Source of the DNA: an uncultured bacterium
GTDB taxonomy: Bacteria; DUMJ01
DNA length: 29,425 nucleotides
Reading direction: 5' to 3'
Assembly: GCA_937958695.1 (NCBI GenBank)
Contig: CALGNK010000047.1
Span: 1-29,425 of the forward strand
Shown: positions 7,755-15,882 of the stretch, in pieces
Numbering within the stretch: position 1 is the first letter of the stretch
How the letters are laid out: every line of letters starts with the position of its first letter
Notes under the pieces: model-generated
The model's input: the letters and a program-made list of their open reading frames with translations, nothing else
The model's database searches: none
What the model was told of the DNA's origin: nothing
Program-made: the position numbers and the translations under genes

Positions 7755-9491
7755 ATGATTACTGCAGAAGATTTAAAGAGATTTGCAAAAGAGATAAGGG
7801 TTGACCTTATAGGAATAGCAAACATAGAGAGGTTCAAAGATGTTCCACCAGAACATAATCCACTTTCGATATTTCCAGAAACAAAATCAGTAATAGTAAT
7901 AGGTAGAAGAATAACTAGAGGGACTTTAAGAGGAATCGAAGAGGGTACAAATTTTGACTTGTATTATCTTTACGGACGTGATTGGCTTAATAATAGAATT
8001 CTAGCAATGAGTACGTTTAAAATTGGGGAATTTCTAGAAGATAATGGCTGGGAGGCGGTTCCTATTCCTAATCTTCCCTTAGAAGTCCCACCATTAGGAA
8101 TACCTGTAAGAGAAGGTCAACCTGCACCTAATGTGATGATAGATGTTGAAGATTGTGCATTAAAGGCTGGTTTAGGGGAGATTGGACACTGTGGATTCTT
8201 TCTTACTTCAGAGTTTGGTCCTAGACAGAGATTTCAGATTATACTTACAGATTTAGAATTAGAAGCCGATCCCTTATTCGAAGGGAAGGTATGTAATTAT
8301 CCAGTCTGTCCAAGTTTCTGCCCTCTAGGAGCTATAAATCCTGAGGGTAAGATTGACTATAAAAAATGTCAAACCTGTAAGAATGGAGCAACTCCAAATC
8401 CTCTTCATAGTTCAGGAAAACCAGACCGTCTAGGAGCAGTATGTGCCAGATCCTGTCTAGACTATCTAGAGAGGAATAACCTTATAAAAAATACATTCAA
8501 GAATCCATTCAGGACAAAACCAGCAAGGTTCAAAAATGCACCTAAAAATATGCACCCTGCATCAATCTTCCCATCAGCCAAATCAGTTATAGTTGTTGGT
8601 AAAAGAATACTTAGGGGTGGTTGGCGTGGAGTCGAAGAGGGAACTTACTGGCCTTCCTATACCTACTTTGATTATCACGGATTATTAAATACTCTATTTA
8701 TACCGTATCCCTTATATGAGTTAGCCTGTTTTTTAGAAGACCACGGTTGGGAAGCAGTTCCTTATTATCCTGGCTCTCCCGAAACTCAACCTTCTACAGA
8801 ACCGCTAAGAAAGAACGGTGTTCCACCAAATGTTCATTTGGCTATGAGAATAGCTGCTACTGCTGCTGGCTTGGGAGAGATTGGTTGGAGTAAGGTATTC
8901 TTGACTAAAAAGTTTGGACCAAGGCAGAGGTTACATGCAATAATCACTGATATGCCCATAGACCCAGACCCTTTAGTAGAACCAGGTAGTATATGCAAAA
9001 GAGATATGGCTTGTGTAAGTGGATGCCCTGGAGCAATACTACATATAAAAGAGGGGAAGACTGTAAGAATAGAGATTGAGGATAAGGTCTATGAGTGGGC
9101 TGATATAGATCTGGGGAAGTGTACACTGGCGTATCATGGGGGCGATCCTAGAGTTTCTCCTTTTATCCACAAAGATCTTCCTGGATTTAACTTTGATGTA
9201 ACAGAGCAAGAGGTGGATGAGGAAACCGCATATAAGATATGTTGGACACTTTCTACTGCAAGATGGCGTGTCACTAAAGAGTTCCCTTCTGGATATATAA
9301 TAGAGGGGCATGCCCTACTCCAAAAATGGGGAGAGGGAGGTAGTTATGGAATCTGTGTTTCTAGAGGCTGTATGAGGAGTTGTTTTGACTATTTAGAGAG
9401 TGCTGGCATCATCGAACAACAATTTAATGGGGGAAGATTTATTAAAAGACCTCGTTGGCTATTGCCTTCTAAGGTAGAGAAGAAAAGGTAA
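7755..9491 (+). CDS. Tandem-duplicated QueG/RdhA-like iron-sulfur oxidoreductase
   Basis: This 578-aa protein is built of two homologous units, about 1-255 and 256-578. Each contains the core found in epoxyqueuosine reductase and reductive dehalogenases: AGLGEIG followed by FGPRQR and an LTD strand. Unit 1 keeps the N-terminal DLIGIANIERF segment; unit 2 starts at ARFKNAPKNMHP without it, as if two adjacent genes had fused. The cysteines are non-standard. Unit 1 has C180, C185 and C189 plus C205, C208, C230 and C234. Unit 2 has C414, C420 and C424 (D417 where the middle cysteine would be) plus C456, C534, C539 and C543. No Tat signal is seen, so it is probably cytoplasmic. ATG 7755 is preferred to 7746, which abuts the GGAGG. 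Corrinoid use and substrate are unknown. Confidence 0.75.
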   Translation: MITAEDLKRFAKEIRVDLIGIANIERFKDVPPEHNPLSIFPETKSVIVIGRRITRGTLRGIEEGTNFDLYYLYGRDWLNNRILAMSTFKIGEFLEDNGWEAVPIPNLPLEVPPLGIPVREGQPAPNVMIDVEDCALKAGLGEIGHCGFFLTSEFGPRQRFQIILTDLELEADPLFEGKVCNYPVCPSFCPLGAINPEGKIDYKKCQTCKNGATPNPLHSSGKPDRLGAVCARSCLDYLERNNLIKNTFKNPFRTKPARFKNAPKNMHPASIFPSAKSVIVVGKRILRGGWRGVEEGTYWPSYTYFDYHGLLNTLFIPYPLYELACFLEDHGWEAVPYYPGSPETQPSTEPLRKNGVPPNVHLAMRIAATAAGLGEIGWSKVFLTKKFGPRQRLHAIITDMPIDPDPLVEPGSICKRDMACVSGCPGAILHIKEGKTVRIEIEDKVYEWADIDLGKCTLAYHGGDPRVSPFIHKDLPGFNFDVTEQEVDEETAYKICWTLSTARWRVTKEFPSGYIIEGHALLQKWGEGGSYGICVSRGCMRSCFDYLESAGIIEQQFNGGRFIKRPRWLLPSKVEKKR

Positions 9492-9496
9492 AAGAT

Positions 9497-10708
9497 ATAA
9501 GATAACCCTTCTAAAACTCCTACTAAATATCTTAGAACCTGATAGGGGATATGTTGAAATATTCGGTAAAATCGGATACTTACCTCAAGTCTCCCTGTGG
9601 AATCTTAAGTGGAGGAGAGAAAATAAAATTAAAATTGGTAGAGCTCTTAGGAGATAAACCAACAGTGCTCATCTTAGATGAGCCAACTAATCATATGGAC
9701 ATAAGAGGTATAGAATTCCTTGAGGAAGAGCTGAAGAGATTTTCTGGAACACTCTTAATAGTATCTCATGAGTGGAAGAACTGGAAAGAGCTTGGCAAGA
9801 GTATGAAAAATATACTGAAGAAAAAAGGAGATTAGAAGAGGCTAGTAAGAAGATGAAGGAAAAATCTCAGTCTGTAGCAAGAATAAAAGACAAAAAGGAT
9901 TCCTTTTGGCGATATTCTAAAGATTTCTATGGGAGGAAGGCTTCTAAAGTGGCTAAAATTGGTAAGTCTATAGAAAAACGCATAGAGAGACTAGAGGTTA
10001 AAGAAAAGCCTTTTGAAAAACAACATATTAGGCTTGAGTTTGATACCACAGGTGAAGGTTTGGATACCATAGTCCAATGTAATGCCTTATCTAAGTCATT
10101 TGGTGATAAGCTACTTTTTGAAAACGTCGATTTATCAGTAAAAATTGGACAAAAGATAGTACTAATAGGAGATAATGGCGTGGGAAAGACTACCTTACTT
10201 CACATAATTCTAGGAAAAGAAACACCAACTAAGGGAGAAATTTGGATATCAAAATCAGCTAAGATTGGATATCTGGACCAGGAGGTTAACCTCCTTAACC
10301 CTGAAAATACAATTATAGATGAGGTAAGGGGAAGTTTTAACTCTGATATAACAACTATAAGAACACTTTTAGGCTGTCTTTTATTTATCGAGGATGAGGC
10401 TCTAAAACGTATAAGCTCATTGAGCATGGGAGAAAGGGTAAGGGTTACTCTTGCAAAATTGATCCTTGGTGGCTTTAACCTTTTGCTTATAGATGAGCCT
10501 ACTAATTTTTTTGATATAAAATCTAGAGAAGTTATAGAAGAGGCCTTAAGATGGATATATTAAAGACAAAATACTTATACTAGAGGTACAACTTTCAAAG
10601 ATAACAAGTGAACTGGATAAGGCGAAAGACATGGAGAAAGAAGAGTTAAATAAAAAGTTTATAGAGCTAACTAGAGAAATCAATCAGTTAAAGTCTATGA
10701 TAAAATAG
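9497..10708 (+). pseudogene. Multiply deleted ABC-F ATPase gene
   Basis: Pieces of one ABC-F protein lie in order but in different frames. First comes the end of domain 1's Walker A helix (TLLKLLLNILEPDRG, about 9500-9546), ending GYLPQ. After a gap come LSGGEKIKLKL and LILDEPTNHMDI (about 9600-9700), then VSHE at about 9760. A second gap leads into the inter-domain linker (ERAWQEYEKYTEEK, DFYGRKASKVAK), then domain 2 with Walker A GDNGVGKTT, signature LSMGERVRV and Walker B LLIDEPTN (10060-10560). After another gap comes a C-terminal coiled coil (LEVQLSKITSELDKA, 10586-10708). The N-terminus and the H-switch regions are lost. The linker resembles ribosome-protecting, antibiotic-resistance ABC-F proteins. 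No active product is expected. Confidence 0.8.
10698..10706 (+). promoter_or_regulatory. Extended -10 element before the exporter operon
   Basis: TGATAAAAT at 10698-10706 fits TGn plus a -10 box. It overlaps the last codons of the ABC-F remnant and lies about 24 nt before the ATG at 10730. No convincing -35 is seen. Confidence 0.35.
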
Positions 10709-10729
10709 TTTTTGTAGGAGGTAGATATT

Positions 10730-10930
10730 ATGGAGACAGTATTATCTAACTGGAGATTGTTTCTACCAATACTTGTCTTACAGGTAGGACTTCAGATATA
10801 TGCCTTAGTTGACTTAATAAAACGTCCGATAGAGGAATTACGAGGTCCTAAAATTATCTGGGGTATAGTTATAGTTGCATTTCAGATATTAGGAGTGATC
10901 ATCTATCTCGTATTTGGAAGAAAACAATGA
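10730..10930 (+). CDS. PLDc_N-domain small membrane protein (YxlE-like)
   Basis: This 66-aa protein has two membrane segments and the pattern of the phospholipase D N-terminal (PLDc_N) family: a YALVDLIKRP loop, RGPKIIWG, and a second helix ending YLVFGRK. It has no catalytic domain. AGGAGGT at 10716-10722 fixes the start. The stop overlaps the ATPase start as ATGA. The gene order small PLDc_N protein, ABC ATPase, ABC permease is the same as yxlE-yxlF-yxlG in Bacillus subtilis, so it is probably an accessory subunit of the exporter. Confidence 0.8.
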   Translation: METVLSNWRLFLPILVLQVGLQIYALVDLIKRPIEELRGPKIIWGIVIVAFQILGVIIYLVFGRKQ

Positions 10931-11832
10931 ACGCTATAGAAACAGAAGGACTTTGTAAGTATTTTAGGGAGAAGAAGGCTTTAGATAACTTAAATTTAGA
11001 AGTTCCTAAAGGAATCATATTTGGTTATCTTGGGCCAAATGGGGCTGGGAAGACAACTACAATAAGGGTTTTTCTAAATCTAGTAAAACCAACTAAGGGA
11101 ACTGCATATATATTAGGTGAGGATATAAGAGAAAGTAGAAATTATCTAAGAAAGATAGGATTTCTTCCTGATGTTCCAAATTTTTATAACTTCTTTACTG
11201 CAAGAGAGTTTCTTTCCTTTATAGCTGATATAACAGATATAGAAAATCCAAAGAAGAGGATAGAAGAGATTTTAGAATTAGTAGGGCTAAAAAATGAGAA
11301 AGGTAGAATAGGAACGTATTCTAGAGGAATGAAGCAAAGACTCGGTTTAGCGCAGGCGCTTCTACCAGATCCAGAACTTCTTATACTAGATGAACCAACC
11401 TCTAGCTTAGACCCACAGGGTAGAAAAGAAGTTTTAGATCTAATTCACTCATTAAAGGACAATAAGACTATATTCTTTTCTACGCACATACTTACCGACG
11501 TGGAAAGAATATGTGATAGGATTGGTATCTTAAAGGAAGGAAGATTACTCTTAGAGGATGATATAGAAAATATTAAGAAAAGATATCGGAGAAGGAGAAT
11601 CTTGATAGAGGTAGATGATTTAAAGAGATTTTCAGAAAGGATAAAAGAAACCTTAAAACCAAATTCCATAGAGGTCAAAAATAATAGTATTATTATAGAG
11701 GTCTTAGAGATCTATAATACGCTAAAAGAAATTCCACAAATTATTGTTCAGGAGAATCTTCTATTAGAGAAACTCGAGGTATTAGAACCTTCACTTGAAG
11801 ATATATTTTTGGAGGTAACAAATGCTACTTAA
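10927..11832 (+). CDS. ABC transporter ATP-binding protein (YxlF-like exporter ATPase)
   Basis: This 301-aa ATPase has Walker A GPNGAGKTT at 36-44, signature YSRGMKQR from 131, Walker B LLILDEP with D155 and E156, and switch histidine H187. A regulatory-type C-terminal extension of about 90 aa follows, as in bacterial ABC-2 exporters for antibiotics, peptides or lipids. It is coupled by 4 bp to the upstream PLDc_N protein and overlaps the permease gene by 11 bp. All three are evidently one translation unit. The transported compound is unknown. Confidence 0.9.
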   Translation: MNAIETEGLCKYFREKKALDNLNLEVPKGIIFGYLGPNGAGKTTTIRVFLNLVKPTKGTAYILGEDIRESRNYLRKIGFLPDVPNFYNFFTAREFLSFIADITDIENPKKRIEEILELVGLKNEKGRIGTYSRGMKQRLGLAQALLPDPELLILDEPTSSLDPQGRKEVLDLIHSLKDNKTIFFSTHILTDVERICDRIGILKEGRLLLEDDIENIKKRYRRRRILIEVDDLKRFSERIKETLKPNSIEVKNNSIIIEVLEIYNTLKEIPQIIVQENLLLEKLEVLEPSLEDIFLEVTNAT

Positions 11833-12580
11833 GTTAATGAAGAAGGAATTTTATGAGTTTAGAAAAACAGGAAAGCTTATAGCTATGATTATTACCTTTC
11901 TTATCTTTTCTATTGTAAGCCCTATAACTGCCAAGATTATGCCGGAATTAATAAGGTCTATATCTTCAGAGATCACTATTATAATTCCTACACCTACCTG
12001 GAAAGATGCCTTTTTACAGTTTTTTAAGAACTTAAATCAGATGGTATTTCTGATAGTAGTTTTACTTTTTATTGGAAGCATTGCGGAGGAGAAAAACCGC
12101 AAGACTGCAGGACTTATTTTAAGTAAGGGTGTAGATAGAAAGAAATGGATTTTAGCAAAGTTTCTCTTTCAGATATCGCTGGTCTTTATATTGACCATAA
12201 TATCTTTCTTTCTATGTTATTACTATTCTGTAATACTCTTCCCAGATACAGAATTTGACGTATCTTTACAGAGTTGTATATTATTTCTCGTCTATATGAC
12301 ATTCATTATTTCTCTAACCATATTTTCAAGCTCAATAGGAAACAACATAATTCAAGCTGGCGGGATATTTATTACTATATTTATAATCCTCGGCATATTA
12401 AATATGTTATCCCCTGTAAGAGATTATAATCCTATATATCTATCATCTTTAGAAAACCAGTGGGTAACAACTGGTGTAGAATGGAACTCTGCGGTAAAAA
12501 CCATAATATCAAGTATTACACTATCCGTTATACTAATATTTATAGGATTATATTCATTTAACTCCCAAGAGTTAGAATAA
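11822..12580 (+). CDS. ABC-2 type permease (YxlG-like)
   Basis: This 252-aa integral membrane protein has six predicted helices: about 18-40, 70-92, 118-140, 153-172, 182-205 and 228-247. The pattern is a short N-terminal basic stretch (MKKEFYEFRKTGK), then GSIAEEKNRKTAGLILSKG between helices 2 and 3, characteristic of ABC-2 exporter permeases. The start lies within the end of the ATPase gene, with GGAGG immediately upstream (11811-11815). The stop is only 3 nt from the stop of the convergent acyl-CoA synthetase gene, with no terminator between. Confidence 0.85.
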   Translation: MLLKLMKKEFYEFRKTGKLIAMIITFLIFSIVSPITAKIMPELIRSISSEITIIIPTPTWKDAFLQFFKNLNQMVFLIVVLLFIGSIAEEKNRKTAGLILSKGVDRKKWILAKFLFQISLVFILTIISFFLCYYYSVILFPDTEFDVSLQSCILFLVYMTFIISLTIFSSSIGNNIIQAGGIFITIFIILGILNMLSPVRDYNPIYLSSLENQWVTTGVEWNSAVKTIISSITLSVILIFIGLYSFNSQELE

Positions 12581-12583
12581 AAA

Positions 12584-14305
12584 CTACATATAAATGTATC
12601 GCTTTATCTTCTGTGTAGGAGTCTTTTCAAACTCATTCTCTACTATTTTGAAATCCTTAATTTGAGAAAAAGTAGGAAGTCTCTTATTTGTCTCTTTTAT
12701 AAGGTTATCGAAGTATTTTTCAAGTCTTTCTCTTGCCTGACTAGACTCAACATCAAGGAGTTTTAGTTCTGTATTCAAAAAATCGTAGTCAGGATATATA
12801 TAAGCTATTAATTTCCCTTCTCTATCTAATACTAAAGCTTCTAGGACTCCTCTATTTTCAACCAGGACTTGCTCTATTTCCTCCGGATATATATTTTCTC
12901 CACTAGGTCCTAAGATAACATTCTTTAGCCTTCCCTTAAGATATAGATAGTTATCCTTGTCTATGTAACCTAGGTCTCCAGTTCTCATCCATCCATCTTC
13001 AGTAAATAATCGTTTTGTTTCCTCTTCATTCTTATAATATCCTTTAGTAACCATTGGTCCCTTTACTAAGACTTCTCCTACACCAGTTACTGGATTAGGA
13101 TTATCTATCTTAATCTGTGCCCCTTTTATAGGATAACCACAACTCTGGAATCTCTTCTTATCAGGCATAGCGAAGGTAATTAGAGGAGCGCATTCTGTCA
13201 TACCATAACCTACAGCGCTAGGAAACTCACCTTCTAAAAGAAATAGGTCAACATCTGGACTAAGAGGAGCTCCTCCTATACATATGAGTTTTATATTACC
13301 ACCAAATGCATCTAGAAGAGCCTTACAAGCCTTTTTATAGAGAAGCTTTCTAATAGGTTTAATCTTAGTTGCTCCTTTTAAGAGGAGATTGTCCTGCAAT
13401 TTTGGAAGTACACTCTTTTTGTATATCTTTTCTATTACTAAGGGGACCATCATAACCATAGTCGGTTTTACCTTTTCAAAAGCTTTCAGTAAAATCTTAG
13501 GACTAGGCTTTTGCTTAAGATAGTATACACTAGCGCCTCCAACCATAGAAAGGAGTAAAGTAAAGGTACATTCATAAGTATGAGATGACGGTAGAATAGA
13601 TAAAAATCTATCATTACTATTAATCTCTATATAGTCTAATGCTGCCAAGATGTTCCAGTAGATATTTTTGTGTGTAAGCATAACTCCTTTAGACCTTCCA
13701 GTAGTTCCAGATGTATAAACTATTGCAGCAATATCATCCGCCTTTGGTTTATATTTCTCGTTAGGTTCAAGTTTTATCTTACTTCTACGTTCAAAGAATA
13801 AATGGTCTATCCTATTCTTAAATTCTAAAATTCTACTTTTAAGTTGTGATTTTACCTCTTTAACATCTTTTACCTCTACCTCTCTAAAATCATCTAGCAG
13901 ATAAACCTTTTCCAAATGACTTAAGTTACCTTCTTCTACCTTTTCGAGCAATGACGAAGAGACAAAAAGGATTCGCGATTCGGACATATTTATAACATTA
14001 GAAATACTAACACTGTCAAATTCATGTAAGATAGGAACAATTGTAGCCCCATATGTTACAACTGCCATATAGACTAGTCCCCAATTTATAGAGTTCTCCC
14101 CAAGAAGAGCAATCTTATCGTTAGGTTTTATACCATTCTCCTTTAATATACTCTGGATACCCTGAATCCTCTCTTTAGCCTCTTTGTAGGTAACAGAAGC
14201 AACCACTTCGTCTTCGTCAATTTCACAAAGAAAAGTATTATCTTTATATCTATCGAGACATACCTCTATATATGTTCCTAAAGCATCTATATCATCGTAA
14301 AACAT
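12584..14305 (-). CDS. Long-chain fatty acid--CoA ligase (AMP-binding enzyme)
   Basis: This enzyme activates a fatty acid with ATP to an acyl-adenylate and then transfers it to CoA. The 573-aa sequence has the AMP-binding P-loop YTSGTTGRSKG at 197-207, the YGMTE motif at 367-371, RTGDLG at 441-446 and the hinge GRLKNVI from 458. A C-terminal lid with the catalytic-lysine region FEKTPTQKIKR follows. The layout matches bacterial FadD15-like synthetases, slightly short. Start ATG 14305 has GAGAGGTG upstream. It is the last gene of a minus-strand operon after the mutase and MurJ (23-nt gap), suggesting a role in envelope lipid supply. The exact acyl chain is unknown. Confidence 0.88.
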   Translation of the reverse strand: MFYDDIDALGTYIEVCLDRYKDNTFLCEIDEDEVVASVTYKEAKERIQGIQSILKENGIKPNDKIALLGENSINWGLVYMAVVTYGATIVPILHEFDSVSISNVINMSESRILFVSSSLLEKVEEGNLSHLEKVYLLDDFREVEVKDVKEVKSQLKSRILEFKNRIDHLFFERRSKIKLEPNEKYKPKADDIAAIVYTSGTTGRSKGVMLTHKNIYWNILAALDYIEINSNDRFLSILPSSHTYECTFTLLLSMVGGASVYYLKQKPSPKILLKAFEKVKPTMVMMVPLVIEKIYKKSVLPKLQDNLLLKGATKIKPIRKLLYKKACKALLDAFGGNIKLICIGGAPLSPDVDLFLLEGEFPSAVGYGMTECAPLITFAMPDKKRFQSCGYPIKGAQIKIDNPNPVTGVGEVLVKGPMVTKGYYKNEEETKRLFTEDGWMRTGDLGYIDKDNYLYLKGRLKNVILGPSGENIYPEEIEQVLVENRGVLEALVLDREGKLIAYIYPDYDFLNTELKLLDVESSQARERLEKYFDNLIKETNKRLPTFSQIKDFKIVENEFEKTPTQKIKRYIYM

Positions 14306-14328
14306 AATTCACCTCTCTTCTTATAGCC

Positions 14329-15882
14329 CTACCTAAAAATAGGCTTTTTTATAAATTTAGTCAATATAATCTTTAGCTTTTCCTTTTCTTCACCAACAAT
14401 TAATAACATAATAATACTATAAACAGATATACCTAGCAATATAAGAACGATTATTCTTAAAAATTCAGATTTGATAAAATATAAATAGCCATTAGAGAAA
14501 AATAAAATTCCTCCCATTATGATGGAAGACGATAAAATTTTTATAAAATCGGAAATCAATCTCCCTCCACCTATGTAACCAAGTTTCCTTCTTAGGAGAA
14601 ATAATCCTAAAACAAGAGAAAATATACTAGATATAGAAGTTGCTAGAGCTAATCCTGAGTGAGCCATTATTCTAACAAGAATAGCATTAAGGCATATATT
14701 CAATCCGATGGCAAAAAAGCTAGTAACTAAAGGTGTAACTGTATCCTGAAAAGAATAAAAAGTTCTAGCTATTATAGGACCAACAGCGGATGCAAATAGT
14801 CCTAAAGAATAGTATCTAAGAGCACCAGCAGTAAGTACTGTTGCTCTACTATCAAAAGCACCTCTTTCAAAAAGGAGCTTAATTATCTCTTTGTCTAGAA
14901 CTATAAGTCCAATACTAGCAGGAATAATTATCATCCAAGTAAATCTAATAGCCTTATTAAGTAGGTCAATAACCTTATCATTTCTACCTTCCACTACCAT
15001 CTCAGATGTCGTAGGATATATAGCTACAGAAAGAGAAGAGGCAAAAAGAGAGACAGGGAGATCCTTTACCCTTGCAGAAAAATTCAACGCAGAAATAGAG
15101 CCCTCTGGTAATCCAGAGGCAAATATCCTATCAATTATAGTATTTATATAACTAACACTAGTCCCAATTAAGATAGGGATCATAAGATAAAAGGTTTTCT
15201 TAATGGCTGGGTGGGAGAAATCTATATGCCACTTTATATAAGGCAATCTATTTTTTAAATAGATAAAGACTAAAAAAGCCTGCAAAAAGACACCTAAGAC
15301 ATTCCCTAGAGCGAGACTAACTGGAGGTAGGCTTCTCCCTAAAATTAAAACGGAAAGGATTATACATAAATTATGGAGAAGTCCGCCTATTCCAGGGACT
15401 AAAAACTGCTTATATGACTGAGAAAGGCCTGTGAGAATTCCCAAAAGGCCATAGAATAAAAGAGAAGGAAGTAATAACCTAGTCATTAAGATAGTCAATT
15501 CTAGTCTGTCACTTGAGAAGCCAGGAGCTATTAATCTCAGAAACTGTTCTGTAAAAAGATAAGATAAGAATAATGCTAAAACTAGATATACCAGAGAGAC
15601 GCTAAGCACAGTATTTGCAGCATACCAAGCCTTATCTTCTCCATTCTTCTCCTTTTCTTCTAAGAAAACAGGAATAAAAACAGTAGTTAAGGCTCCGCCT
15701 ACCAGCCCAGCCAATGTTAAAGGGAGAATTTGAGCGACTAGATAGGCATCTGTTATTGCTTTAGCCCCAAATATACTTGCTATAACAACCTCTCTAAAAA
15801 ATCCTAAGATTCTACTTATAAACGCTATAATAGTAAGTAGAACAGTTGCCTGTAAGATCGATTGTTTATGTATGTTAATCAT
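14329..15882 (-). CDS. murJ: Lipid II flippase MurJ
   Basis: This 517-aa polytopic MOP-superfamily protein flips lipid II across the inner membrane for peptidoglycan synthesis. The N-terminus has the diagnostic FISRILGFFREVVIASIFG and AKAITDAYLVAQ segments, followed by GGALTTVFIPVF. About fourteen hydrophobic helices are spread over the full length, including the PTTSEMVVEG region in the middle. The start overlaps the stop of the upstream mutase gene as ATGA, so the two are translationally coupled. The length is normal for the family. Confidence 0.92.
   Translation of the reverse strand: MINIHKQSILQATVLLTIIAFISRILGFFREVVIASIFGAKAITDAYLVAQILPLTLAGLVGGALTTVFIPVFLEEKEKNGEDKAWYAANTVLSVSLVYLVLALFLSYLFTEQFLRLIAPGFSSDRLELTILMTRLLLPSLLFYGLLGILTGLSQSYKQFLVPGIGGLLHNLCIILSVLILGRSLPPVSLALGNVLGVFLQAFLVFIYLKNRLPYIKWHIDFSHPAIKKTFYLMIPILIGTSVSYINTIIDRIFASGLPEGSISALNFSARVKDLPVSLFASSLSVAIYPTTSEMVVEGRNDKVIDLLNKAIRFTWMIIIPASIGLIVLDKEIIKLLFERGAFDSRATVLTAGALRYYSLGLFASAVGPIIARTFYSFQDTVTPLVTSFFAIGLNICLNAILVRIMAHSGLALATSISSIFSLVLGLFLLRRKLGYIGGGRLISDFIKILSSSIIMGGILFFSNGYLYFIKSEFLRIIVLILLGISVYSIIMLLIVGEEKEKLKIILTKFIKKPIFR

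Noticed and set aside
9551-9600. The apparent N-terminus of an open frame leading into the first ABC-F signature motif.
   Set aside because: The first 15 or so codons are out of frame with the ABC-F sequence encoded by the same bases (GYLPQ). The frame is a by-product of a deletion.
14891-15151. Plus-strand 86-aa open frame opposite murJ.
   Set aside because: It is antisense to conserved MurJ helices, without ribosome binding site or homology signal.
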